Assembly (NCBI GenBank): GCA_963753575.1
Contig: CAVWCR010000003.1
Location: 4,402,001-4,466,000 of the forward strand
Direction of reading: 5' to 3'
Source: VAZQ01 sp963753575
Lineage (GTDB): Bacteria > Pseudomonadota > Alphaproteobacteria > Rhizobiales > Xanthobacteraceae
DNA length: 64,000 bases
Shown: one piece after another, positions 53,596-61,541 of the stretch
Layout: each line of letters starts with the position of its first letter
Position numbering within the stretch: the first letter of the stretch is position 1
Translations under genes and position numbers: made by a program
The notes under the pieces: generated by a model
The model's input: only the letters and a program-made list of their open reading frames with translations
The model's database searches: none
What the model was told of the DNA's origin: nothing

Positions 53596-54099
53596 TCAGA
53601 TGGGCGGGGTAGGAAGATCCAGGGGATCGATCAGCGCGATCGTGGCGCCTTCAACGGTGAGAAGATCGACTGAAACGTCGACGCTCGCCGATCGAATGAC
53701 CCGCCGCTCCGGTTGGATCGTCGCCAGGTCCATCGAAACGATGTCGGGGACCTGATCACCAAGCAGGCCGATCGGCCCCGCCCCGCTCTGCACGATGATG
53801 ACCACGTGCCTCGGCGTGATCCTGCTCGACCCGTCGCGGCGCAAGTCGATGATCGGGACCGTCTCGCCGTGCAGCTTGAGGGCTGCAGGCGCGTCTTGCG
53901 ACCGTCCCGGCGCCAGCGCGACGTCCGATACGCTCTTGATCTCGCTCACCATCATGATGTCGACGCCGTATCGCTCGTCGCCAATTGTGAAGGTGATCAA
54001 TTGAACGGGGCGGATTGGACCGGCCGCAGCGCGCTGCCACTTTCGTGGCTGGGGCGTTTTGTGGGCGGCGATCGGCGATGCGAGTTGTGCTCTAGGCAT
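53596..54099 (-). CDS. cheW: CheW-type coupling protein
   Basis: Chemotaxis adaptor of 167 residues linking receptors to CheA. The CheW beta-barrel is recognisable as VQLITFTIGDERYGVDIMMV followed by EIKSV, then APAALKLHGETVPIIDLRRD and HVVIIVQSGAGPIGLLGDQV, ending with ATIALIDPLDLP. The first 30 residues are a proline/basic extension, so a later start may be used; the ribosome site at 54099 is weak. First gene of a cheW-receptor pair; no cheA, cheR or cheB here, so it must feed a pathway encoded elsewhere. Confidence 0.9.
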   Translation of the reverse strand: MPRAQLASPIAAHKTPQPRKWQRAAAGPIRPVQLITFTIGDERYGVDIMMVSEIKSVSDVALAPGRSQDAPAALKLHGETVPIIDLRRDGSSRITPRHVVIIVQSGAGPIGLLGDQVPDIVSMDLATIQPERRVIRSASVDVSVDLLTVEGATIALIDPLDLPTPPI

Positions 54100-54612
54100 G
54101 GCTGGATTGCGAACGCATTGGGTTACCTACCGGCGGCCAGCAGTGCCGGGTTGTGCGCGTCGCCGGCGGAACCTTCACCGTAAGAAAATAGTTCTTGACT
54201 TCACCAACAGCATACTTACCGTAAGGCCATCCCGTTCCGTGTTCGAGGGGCGCCTTCCGGAGGCGTTCGCCAGGCGGGGAGCGGGAGCGGCACCCGCGAG
54301 CGGGGTGATGACGCAAGCCCCGTCCCCGGGCGGTACTCGGGCAGCCTCGTCGGCCACTATGGAGCCGGCCCGGTCCGACCACCGTCAAAGGCGATAAGCC
54401 AAGATGCCGTGTTGGCGCGCCGAGAGGCGCGGGTGCACCGCTGTACACACCACAGTCGTGCACCATGGTCCGGCCGCTGCCGGACATCGCCCGGAGCAAT
54501 CCGGGCACTGCGCCTTGTCGGCGCGCCATCCCCCTCGATTGAGGGGCGGTGAGGAAAGCGGAAGACGGGCGAACCCCCGCGCCCAAGCAAAGAACAGGGG
54601 ACGGTCTCAGTT

Positions 54613-54654
54613 TGACTTATGCGACATGACTTATGCGACATGACTTATGCGACC
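54613..54654 (+). repeat. Three tandem copies of a 14-bp unit
   Basis: TGACTTATGCGACA at 54613-54626 and 54627-54640, then TGACTTATGCGACC at 54641-54654. Contiguous, nearly perfect. No spacers, so not CRISPR. Confidence 0.95.
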
Positions 54655-54741
54655 TCATTGAAGGCCGCAGGCTGTTTGAAAAGTGAGCAGGTGAAAGGCC
54701 GCGGGCAGCATGACGGGTCACACATGCACCCACCTCTCCGC

Positions 54742-54859
54742 TGTCGTCCCCGCGCAGTCGGGGACCCATACGCCGCAGCAGCGGTAATGTGGCGAGACGT
54801 CGGAATAACGGAAAGGCCGGTGGTTATGGGTCTCCTGCCTGCGCGGGACGACGGGAGAG
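54742..54859 (+). repeat. GTCGTCCCCGC palindromic repeat, copy 2
   Basis: GTCGTCCCCGCGCAG (54743) with GGGGACCCATA, and at the other end TTATGGGTCTCC plus TGCGCGGGACGAC (to 54852) then GGGAGAG. Outer arms are inverted. The same blocks occur at 25613-25725. Confidence 0.8.
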
Positions 54860-55136
54860 AGTTGGCGCACGACCGCAGACAATCCGTGTCGCGGATTTTT
54901 TGCCAAAACGAACCCACCGCGCCGAAATCGCGTGCTGGATCAAAAGCATGAGGTGCTTTTTGGCTGTCGGCACGACGCATGGGAACACGCTGCATGGGAA
55001 TACGTGTCGCAGCCATTTTGACAAAACGAAACCAACGGCCAAATGACCGCGATTTCAAACGCTTGGATAAAGAACTGCCAGACGGCTCGGGGGCGCGCTA
55101 TAGTCCTGGCACGCCCGAACGACCAGGAGGAAGCCT

Positions 55137-55679
55137 ATGGCCTATGATCTCGACCAGTTCATCGCCGACTGCCGCACAAACCTCTCCCGTGACCCCGGCC
55201 CTGCGGGACGCGAGAAGGTGCGCGCCGATCTCGAGCGCCTGCTGTCGAACGCAGACTTCGTGCGCGAATACTGCGGCGAGGACGTGCCGCGCGGGCTCAA
55301 GCTTCTCTACGAGGACAAGGCGCTCGGCTTCCAGGTGCTCGCCCACATCAACGACAAGGCGCGGGTGTCGCCGCCGCATGACCACGGCGCCTCGTGGGCG
55401 ATCTACGGCCAGGCCGCCCTCTACACCGAGATGACCGAGTGGGAGCGCGAGGACGATGGCACCGATCCCAAGCGCGCCAAGCTCAAGCCCGCGAAAAAGT
55501 ACCGGCTCACGCCAGGCCACGCCGGCATCTATCAAGACGGCCAGATCCACTCGATCGACTATCCGGACAATGCGCGCTTCGTGCGCGTGACCGGCACCAA
55601 CCTCGACAGGATCGCACGCATCAGCATCGACCTGAAAACCGGCGAGGTGCACCAGATGGCGCCGCAGCAGGCAACGTGA
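55137..55679 (+). CDS. Cysteine dioxygenase-like cupin (thiol dioxygenase)
   Basis: Predicted non-heme iron thiol dioxygenase, 180 residues, oxidising cysteine or a related thiol such as 3-mercaptopropionate to a sulfinate. The three-histidine iron site is H81 and H83 (PPHDHGASWAIYGQ) and H138 (DGQIHSIDYP). The CDO-typical bulk-helix opening is LDQFIADCRTNL. The strong AGGAGG ribosome site suggests good expression. The next gene, 18 bp downstream, is a multi-domain rhodanese, so both act in sulfur metabolism. The exact thiol cannot be told without structure or assay. Confidence 0.85.
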   Translation: MAYDLDQFIADCRTNLSRDPGPAGREKVRADLERLLSNADFVREYCGEDVPRGLKLLYEDKALGFQVLAHINDKARVSPPHDHGASWAIYGQAALYTEMTEWEREDDGTDPKRAKLKPAKKYRLTPGHAGIYQDGQIHSIDYPDNARFVRVTGTNLDRIARISIDLKTGEVHQMAPQQAT

Positions 55680-55697
55680 CCCGCCACTGACTTCGTC

Positions 55698-57299
55698 ATG
55701 CCCGGCCGTGTGATGCATACGCTTGATCCGCAAACCCTCAAATCGATGCTTACCGACGGCACGGAGCTTGCGCTGGTCGACGTGCGCGAGGAGCTGACGT
55801 TCTCGGAGCGCCATCTGTTGTGGGCGCGCTCGATCCCGTTGAGCCGCCTTGAGCTCCGTTTCACGCGGCTCGTGCCTCGCCGTGCGACCCGCATCGTGCT
55901 CGTTGACGACAACGACGGACTTGCCGAGCGCGCGGCCAAAATCCTGGGCGCAGCCGGCTACAGCGACATCGGATGCCTCAAGGGCGGCGTCGACGCCTGG
56001 GCGAGCGCGGGCTACGAAGTGTTCTCCGGCGTCAATGTGCCCAGCAAGGCGTTTGGCGAATTCGTCGAGCATGAAAGCGGCACGCCGAGCATCAGCGCCG
56101 ATGAGCTCAACGCGATGATGCGCGCCGACACCGACATGGTCGTGCTCGACAGCCGCCCGTTCGACGAATATCACCGCGTCTCGATCCCGACCGCGACCAG
56201 CGTGCCGGGCGCCGAGCTCGTTCTGCGCGTGCACGATCTTGCGCCCTCGCCCGCGACCACGGTGGTGGTCAACTGCGCCGGCCGCACCCGCAGCATCATC
56301 GGGGCGCAGTCGCTGATCAACGCCGGCGTCCCCAACAAGGTGGTGGCGCTGCGCAACGGCACCATGGGCTGGAGCCTCGCCGGGCTCACCTGCGAGAGCG
56401 GCAAGGACAGGCGCGCAAACGCGGTCACCGCCCAAGGCCTCGCGAGCGCCAAGGCCGCCGCCGAACGCGTCGCGCGACGCTTCGGGGTCGAAGCCATCGA
56501 CCGCGCGACGCTCGAGCGCTGGCGCGCAGAGTCGCACGAGCGCACGCTCTATTTGTTCGACGTGCGCGACCCGAGAGAATACGCCGCCGGCCACGTCGCC
56601 GGCGCCGTCTCGGCGCCGGGTGGGCAACTCGTGCAGGCGACCGATCAATATGTCGGCACGCTCGGCGCGCGCATCGTGCTCATTGATGACGCCGAGGTGC
56701 GCGCCGTCATGACCGCGTCATGGCTCAAGCAGATGGGCGTGCGCGACGTCTATGTTTTGGCGCAGCGCGGCACCGAGACCACGCCGCCGGCGTTCCCGGT
56801 CCTCGGTACGCCTGCGCCCACGCAGGCGCAAATTGACAGCGCCGCGCTCGCCACGTTGCTCGAACGCGGCGAGGCGACCGTCATCGATCTCGCACCGAGC
56901 CCGCAGTACCGCAAAGGCCACATTCCGGGCGCCTGGTTTGCGATCCGCTCGCGGCTCAAGCAGGCGCTGGCCAAGATAGAGTTGCACGGCACGCTCGTTC
57001 TGACTTCCGAGGACGGCATGCTCGCGCGCCTCGCGGTCGCCGATCTGGCGGCGCTCACCAAGCACGAGGTTCGCTGTCTCGCCGGCGGCACTGCGGCGTG
57101 GCATTCAGCCGGACAACCGCTGTCGCAGGACATGCATATGGGAGACGAGGCAGTCGACGTCTGGCTCAAGCCCTATGAGCGCGGCGGCGACATCAAGGGC
57201 GCGATGAGCGAGTACCTGAGCTGGGAAGTCGACCTGATCGAGCGCATCGCCCGCGATGGCTCGTGTCGCTTCGCGATCGCGCCCGATCAGCAGGCATGA
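55698..57299 (+). CDS. Four-domain rhodanese-like sulfurtransferase
   Basis: 533 residues containing four consecutive rhodanese domains. Domain 1 about 8-110 (LALVDVREELTFSERHLLW), domain 2 about 130-235 (MVVLDSRPFDEYHRVSIPTA), domain 3 about 265-375 (LYLFDVRDPREYAAGHVAGA), domain 4 about 385-480 (ATVIDLAPSPQYRKGHIPGA). Only domain 2 has the catalytic cysteine, C193 in VVNCAGRTRS; the equivalent positions of the others read LVDDNDG, LIDDAEV and LTSEDGM. It is coupled to the thiol dioxygenase gene. The inactive domains may bind anions or partners. Confidence 0.9.
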   Translation: MPGRVMHTLDPQTLKSMLTDGTELALVDVREELTFSERHLLWARSIPLSRLELRFTRLVPRRATRIVLVDDNDGLAERAAKILGAAGYSDIGCLKGGVDAWASAGYEVFSGVNVPSKAFGEFVEHESGTPSISADELNAMMRADTDMVVLDSRPFDEYHRVSIPTATSVPGAELVLRVHDLAPSPATTVVVNCAGRTRSIIGAQSLINAGVPNKVVALRNGTMGWSLAGLTCESGKDRRANAVTAQGLASAKAAAERVARRFGVEAIDRATLERWRAESHERTLYLFDVRDPREYAAGHVAGAVSAPGGQLVQATDQYVGTLGARIVLIDDAEVRAVMTASWLKQMGVRDVYVLAQRGTETTPPAFPVLGTPAPTQAQIDSAALATLLERGEATVIDLAPSPQYRKGHIPGAWFAIRSRLKQALAKIELHGTLVLTSEDGMLARLAVADLAALTKHEVRCLAGGTAAWHSAGQPLSQDMHMGDEAVDVWLKPYERGGDIKGAMSEYLSWEVDLIERIARDGSCRFAIAPDQQA

Positions 57300-57727
57300 G
57301 CGCGATGGAACTTACAGCGATCGTTAAGAAAGTTCGTGCAGAAAAAAATTGCGACCAAACGTCAGTTGACATTGGCGCGGACGATCACCACGATCTAATG
57401 ACGCGGACGTAACCTGCACCTTGTGTGCGAGCCTCTTGCGGACCAACCCCAGCGGCTCCAACCGCTTGTGGCTCATGCGTCCCGGAATGGAGGTGCCATG
57501 CCCCCGGGCTACTTTGGCCGCGATAATCGCTGCGGCAGCGTTTGGGCTTCAGCGTAGCGGCAACCCACAAACGGCACCGTCGGGAGCGGCCTATCGGGCC
57601 GCATCAGTGAGGCATGGCCCATCTTGGCCCCTCCCGGCGCCAGTGCCTCTTAACTTTTGAAATGAATTCTTGAGCGGCGCGCGTTTGAGCCCTCGCGTTT
57701 GTGTGCGGGCGAACGCATATTGCGCGC
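57300..57727. other. Gene-free region upstream of obgE
   Basis: A 428-bp stretch. A TTGACA hexamer at 57366 could be a -35 element but lacks a convincing -10 at normal distance. A 79-codon open frame (57421-57660) has no ribosome site and no recognisable domain. Nothing else seen. Confidence 0.5.
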
Positions 57728-58768
57728 ATGAAATTCCTCGACGAGGCCAAGGTCTACATTCGCTCCGGCGACGGCGGCAACGGCTGCGTGTCGTTCCGGC
57801 GCGAAAAGTTCATCGAGTTCGGCGGGCCGAACGGCGGCGACGGCGGCAAGGGCGGCGACGTGGTGGCGCTCGCGGTCGAGGGGCTCAACACGCTGATCGA
57901 CTATCGCTATCAGCAGCACCACACCGCCAAGAACGGCCGCGGCGGCATGGGCAAGGATCGCCATGGCGCCAACGGCGGCGACCTGGTCATGAAGGTGCCG
58001 GTCGGCACCCAGATCTACGAGGAGGACGGCGAGACGCTGCTCGCCGATCTCACCGAAACGGGCCAGCGCGCGGTGCTCGCCAAGGGCGGCAACGGCGGCT
58101 TCGGCAATGCGCATTTCAAGAGTTCGACCAACCGCGCACCGCGTCACGCCAATCCGGGTCAGCCGGGCGAGGAGCGCACCATCCGGCTGCGCCTCAAGCT
58201 GATTGCGGACGCGGGCATTGTCGGCCTGCCGAACGCCGGCAAGTCGACCTTCCTCGCCGCAGTGAGCGCGGCGCGCCCGAAGATCGCCGACTATCCATTC
58301 ACCACGCTGCATCCGCAGCTCGGCGTGGTCGGGATCGACGGCCGCGAGTTCGTGCTCGCCGACATTCCCGGGCTGATCGAAGGCGCGCATGAAGGCTTGG
58401 GGCTTGGCGACCGTTTTCTCGGCCATGTCGAGCGCTGCCGCGTAATCCTGCATCTCGTCGACGGCACCGGCGAGCACGCAGGCCTTGCCTACAAGACCGT
58501 GCGCACGGAGCTCGAAGCCTATGGCGGCGGGCTTGCCGACAAGGCCGAGGTGGTGGCGCTCAACAAGGCGGACGCGCTCACGCCGGAAATGCTCAAGCAG
58601 CAGGTCGCCCGCCTCAAGCGCGCGGCCGGGCGCGCGCCGCTCGTGGTCTCGGCGGCGACCGGAGAAGGCGTGCCCGAAGTGCTGCGAGCGCTCGTCAAGG
58701 TGATCGACAAGGCGCGGCCGGACGGCGGGAAGCCGTCGCGGGCATCGGAAGAAGCCTGGCAGCCATGA
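57728..58768 (+). CDS. obgE: Obg-family GTPase
   Basis: Ribosome-assembly GTPase (ObgE/CgtA), 346 residues from ATG 57728. The glycine-rich Obg fold (DGGNGCVSFRREKFIEFGGP, GGDGGKGGDVV, KGGNGGFGN) precedes the G domain: P-loop GLPNAGKST (166-174), ADIPGLIEGAHEG, and NKADALT. It is translationally coupled to proB by ATGA if proB uses its upstream start. Normally next to rpmA in relatives; here separated by about 10 kb. Confidence 0.97.
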   Translation: MKFLDEAKVYIRSGDGGNGCVSFRREKFIEFGGPNGGDGGKGGDVVALAVEGLNTLIDYRYQQHHTAKNGRGGMGKDRHGANGGDLVMKVPVGTQIYEEDGETLLADLTETGQRAVLAKGGNGGFGNAHFKSSTNRAPRHANPGQPGEERTIRLRLKLIADAGIVGLPNAGKSTFLAAVSAARPKIADYPFTTLHPQLGVVGIDGREFVLADIPGLIEGAHEGLGLGDRFLGHVERCRVILHLVDGTGEHAGLAYKTVRTELEAYGGGLADKAEVVALNKADALTPEMLKQQVARLKRAAGRAPLVVSAATGEGVPEVLRALVKVIDKARPDGGKPSRASEEAWQP

Positions 58769-58848
58769 AAGGTGCCTCCAATCCGCCCTCCACGAGCGGT
58801 GCCGATGTGATAGAGCGAACCGGCTCTCACAGTCACAAGCCTGCAACG

Positions 58849-59967
58849 ATGCAAACCCCAAGCCTCAGCGATTTCCGCCGCGTCGTGGTGAAGGTCGGCT
58901 CCTCGCTGATCGTCGGGACCTCGCGCGTCAACGAGGACTGGCTCGCCTCGCTGGCCGAGGACATCGCGCGGCTGCATGCCGACAAGCGCGACGTGCTGGT
59001 GGTCTCCTCGGGCGCGATCGCGCTCGGCCGCGCGGTGCTGAAGTTGCCGAAGGGACCGCTCAAGCTCGAGGACAGCCAGGCCGCCGCCGCGGTCGGCCAG
59101 ATCGCACTCGCGCGCACGTGGTCGGAGGCGCTGTCGCGCCACGGCATCACGGCGGGCCAAGTTCTGGTGACCCTGCAGGACACCGAGGAGCGCCGCCGCT
59201 ATCTCAACGCCCGCTCGACCATCGAGCGGCTCCTGGAATGGCGTGCGGTGCCGGTGATCAACGAGAACGACACCGTCGCGACCAACGAGATCCGCTACGG
59301 CGACAACGACCGCCTCGCCGCGCGCGTCGCCACCATGGCGGGCGCGGACCTCCTGGTGCTCCTCTCCGACATCGACGGCCTCTACGACGCGCCGCCTAGC
59401 GCCAGCAAGGACGCCAAACACATTCCCGTGGTCGCGCGCATCACCGGCGAGATCGAGGCGATGGCGGGCGCCGCCGGCTCCGAGCTCTCGCGCGGCGGCA
59501 TGCAGACCAAGATCGAGGCCGGCAAGATCGCGACACAGGCGGGCACCCACATGGTGATCGCCTCGGGCCGCATCGCGCATCCGCTCAAGGCGATCGCGGA
59601 GGGCGCGCGCGCGACCTGGTTTCTCACTGCCGCCAATCCGGTTACGGCGCGCAAGAAATGGATCGCCGGCTCGCTGGAGCCGAAAGGCATTCTGACGATC
59701 GACGCCGGCGCAGTGACCGCGCTCAAGAGCGGTCGCAGTCTGTTGCCGGCGGGCGTTATCAGAGTCGATGGCGCGTTCGCGCGCGGCGACGCGGTGATCA
59801 TCCGCGGGCCGGACGGCGTCGAGATCGGCCGCGGCCTTGTGGCCTATGACGCCGCCGATGCGGAGAAGATCAAGGGCCGCTCGTCCGCCGATATTCTGTC
59901 GATCCTCGGCTACGGCGGCCGCGCTGAGATGGTGCACCGCGACCATCTCGTGGTGGGGCGAACGTGA
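58849..59967 (+). CDS. proB: Glutamate 5-kinase
   Basis: First enzyme of proline synthesis, phosphorylating glutamate; 372 residues from ATG 58849 (MQTPSLSDFRRVVVKVGSSL). An ATG at 58765 overlapping the obgE stop would add 28 residues. Amino-acid kinase motifs: VKVGSSLIV, VVSSGAIALGRAVL, NENDTVATNEIRYGDNDRL and GRGGMQTKIEAG-like SRGGMQTKIEAGKIA. A C-terminal PUA domain follows (DAGAVTALKSGRSLLPAGVI). proA, which often follows in relatives, is not here. Confidence 0.96.
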   Translation: MQTPSLSDFRRVVVKVGSSLIVGTSRVNEDWLASLAEDIARLHADKRDVLVVSSGAIALGRAVLKLPKGPLKLEDSQAAAAVGQIALARTWSEALSRHGITAGQVLVTLQDTEERRRYLNARSTIERLLEWRAVPVINENDTVATNEIRYGDNDRLAARVATMAGADLLVLLSDIDGLYDAPPSASKDAKHIPVVARITGEIEAMAGAAGSELSRGGMQTKIEAGKIATQAGTHMVIASGRIAHPLKAIAEGARATWFLTAANPVTARKKWIAGSLEPKGILTIDAGAVTALKSGRSLLPAGVIRVDGAFARGDAVIIRGPDGVEIGRGLVAYDAADAEKIKGRSSADILSILGYGGRAEMVHRDHLVVGRT

Positions 59968-59982
59968 TTGGTCACGGAAAGA

Positions 59983-60012
59983 CCCCGGCAGCCGACTGGG
60001 CGCCGGGGTCTC
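59983..60012 (+). terminator. Hairpin after proB
   Basis: GACCCCGGC (59983) pairs with GCCGGGGTC (to 60012). 15 bp past the proB stop, no T run; probable Rho-type or weak terminator. Confidence 0.5.
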
Positions 60013-60093
60013 GCGCCGGAGGGTGAGGGAATGGGGGGCTCGAACGCCGCCCGGCGCCTACAGATCAGACATCACGCGACTGACACTGGCGGT

Positions 60094-60303
60094 TCAGTTG
60101 GAGCGCGATGCCGGCTTACGACGTGGCTTTGGCGGCAAGTCGGGGGCCGTCTTGGGCGCGAGATCTGGTGGCAGCAGAATCTGCCGCCCATCCGGAAATT
60201 CCAGATAGCGCAGGTGGACGTGCCCACCCTGACCCTCGATGACGTAACGGGTACCGACTGGAAACCTGCTCGGCAGACAACTCACTTTGGAGCTGATGCT
60301 CAT
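60094..60303 (-). CDS. Small conserved hypothetical protein, 69 residues
   Basis: ATG 60303 (MSISSKVSCLPSRFPVGTRY) with an AAGGA ribosome site at good spacing. Then VIEGQGGHVHLRYLEFPDGR and QILLPPDL, followed by a basic, proline-rich tail (KTAPDLPPKPRRKPASRSN). I recall proteins of this pattern in Bradyrhizobium-like genomes, but no function is known. Convergent with proB, downstream side of the kinase gene on the same strand. Confidence 0.6.
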   Translation of the reverse strand: MSISSKVSCLPSRFPVGTRYVIEGQGGHVHLRYLEFPDGRQILLPPDLAPKTAPDLPPKPRRKPASRSN

Positions 60304-60417
60304 GGGCCTTTCCTTGTCTCGGAACTGGCCCCCCAATCACCGATAAATTACCGCCAGAAAGAGACGGTTCCGAGACACCTTTGTGAGAGGCTCGAATTTT
60401 TGTGGGCAACTGTGGAT

Positions 60418-60439
60418 AACCCCATTCCTGTGGGGTTTT
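60418..60439 (-). terminator. Hairpin downstream of adenosine kinase gene
   Basis: AACCCCA (60418-60424) pairs with TGGGGTT (60431-60437), loop TTCCTG. It lies 9 to 30 bases past the kinase stop on the minus strand. The T run is on the plus strand, so orientation is uncertain. Confidence 0.4.
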
Positions 60440-60447
60440 GGGCCTCG

Positions 60448-61449
60448 TCAGGCCCCGAGCCCGTTCTGCTCAGCCAGGTCCTTGAGCGAGGTCTCCGGCC
60501 GGGCGCCCAGATGCTGGATGACTTCGGCCGCCGCCAGCGCTCCGAGTCGCGCTGCGGCACGGTAGTCGGAGCCGCGCGCCAGCCCGACCAGGAAGCCGGC
60601 CGCGAACAGGTCGCCGGCGCCAGTGGCGTCGACGACGCGCTCGACCGGCAGCGCCTTCACCGCATCGGTCTCCTCGCGCGTGACGATCAGGCAGCCCTTC
60701 TCGCTGCGGGTGACAACACCGAGGCGCGCATCGGCGCGCAGGGCATTGACCGCAGTATCGAAGTCGGCGGTCTCGTAGAGGCTGTGCAGCTCGCGCTCAT
60801 TGGCGAAGATCAGATCGACGGTGCCCTTGCGGATGAGGTCGAGAAACTCGGCGCGATAACGATCGACACAAAAGGCATCCGACAAGGTCAGCGCGACGAG
60901 CCGGCCGGCCTCGTGCGCGATCCCGGCCGCCTTGACGAAAGCTTCTTTGGCGTGCGGCGGATCCCACAGGTAACCTTCCAGATACGTGATCTCGGCAGCC
61001 GCGATCATGTCGGCGTCGATGTCGTTGGGATGCAGGTCCTGCGCGGCGCCCAGGAACGTGTTCATGGTGCGCTCGCCATCGGGCGTGACCAGCACGTAGC
61101 AGCACCCGGTCGACGGCCCTGCGGAGGCGGGCGCCGTTTCGAACGCGACCCCGGCGGCGCGAATGTCGTGCGCGAACACGCGGCCGAGCTCGTCGTCCCT
61201 CACCTTGCCCACGAACGCCGCGCGGGCGCCGAGGCTTGCGACGCCCACCGTGGTGTTGGCGGCCGAGCCGCCCGAAATCTCCACCGCCGGCCCCATCGCG
61301 TCGTAGATCGATTTCGCGCGCGCCTGGTCGATCAGCTGCATGCCGCCCTTGTGCATCTTCTGTTTGATCAGGAAATCGTCCTCGGTGCGCGCGAGCACAT
61401 CGACGATTGCGTTGCCGATGCCGAGAACGTCGAAGCGGGTGGCGGGCAT
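60448..61449 (-). CDS. Adenosine kinase / PfkB-family sugar kinase
   Basis: Ribokinase/PfkB-family kinase, 333 residues, of the adenosine-kinase-like clade common in alphaproteobacteria. N-terminal VLGIGNAIVDVLARTEDDFL, SGGSAANTTVGVASLGARAA (substrate loop), and the anion hole/catalytic base VDATGAGDLFAAGF with D280. A GGAG ribosome site precedes the ATG. Substrate not certain: adenosine is typical for this N terminus, but ribokinase or fructokinase activity cannot be excluded. Divergent from murJ. Confidence 0.9.
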   Translation of the reverse strand: MPATRFDVLGIGNAIVDVLARTEDDFLIKQKMHKGGMQLIDQARAKSIYDAMGPAVEISGGSAANTTVGVASLGARAAFVGKVRDDELGRVFAHDIRAAGVAFETAPASAGPSTGCCYVLVTPDGERTMNTFLGAAQDLHPNDIDADMIAAAEITYLEGYLWDPPHAKEAFVKAAGIAHEAGRLVALTLSDAFCVDRYRAEFLDLIRKGTVDLIFANERELHSLYETADFDTAVNALRADARLGVVTRSEKGCLIVTREETDAVKALPVERVVDATGAGDLFAAGFLVGLARGSDYRAAARLGALAAAEVIQHLGARPETSLKDLAEQNGLGA

Positions 61450-61541
61450 GGGATCTCCGGGGCGGGAATGGCGCGCGCACTATACTCAGCCGCCCTGCCG
61501 GCGCAATTGCACCAGGGCGGCGATCTTTCGGAGGCCGCGTC

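Larger units (their letters stand above)
54100..55136. other. 1-kb repeat-rich region without genes
   Basis: No believable gene. Contents: two ACCGTAAG octamers (54177 and 54218), a three-unit 14-bp tandem repeat (54613-54654), a GTCGTCCCCGC palindromic repeat (54742-54859) and an imperfect duplicated block (54887 and 55002) sharing CGTGTCGC and CAAAACGAA. The cdo ribosome site (AGGAGG) ends it. The cheW promoter presumably lies at its left end. Confidence 0.7.

Noticed and set aside
54357..54641. Minus-strand frame in the chemotaxis-sulfur gap
   Set aside because: Arginine/serine-rich random-looking sequence overlapping repeats; no start signal.
54613..54654. Possible CRISPR or attachment site
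   Set aside because: Three contiguous copies, no spacers, no integrase or tRNA nearby.
57421..57660. 79-codon frame upstream of obgE
   Set aside because: No ribosome site and no recognisable protein pattern; not enough support.
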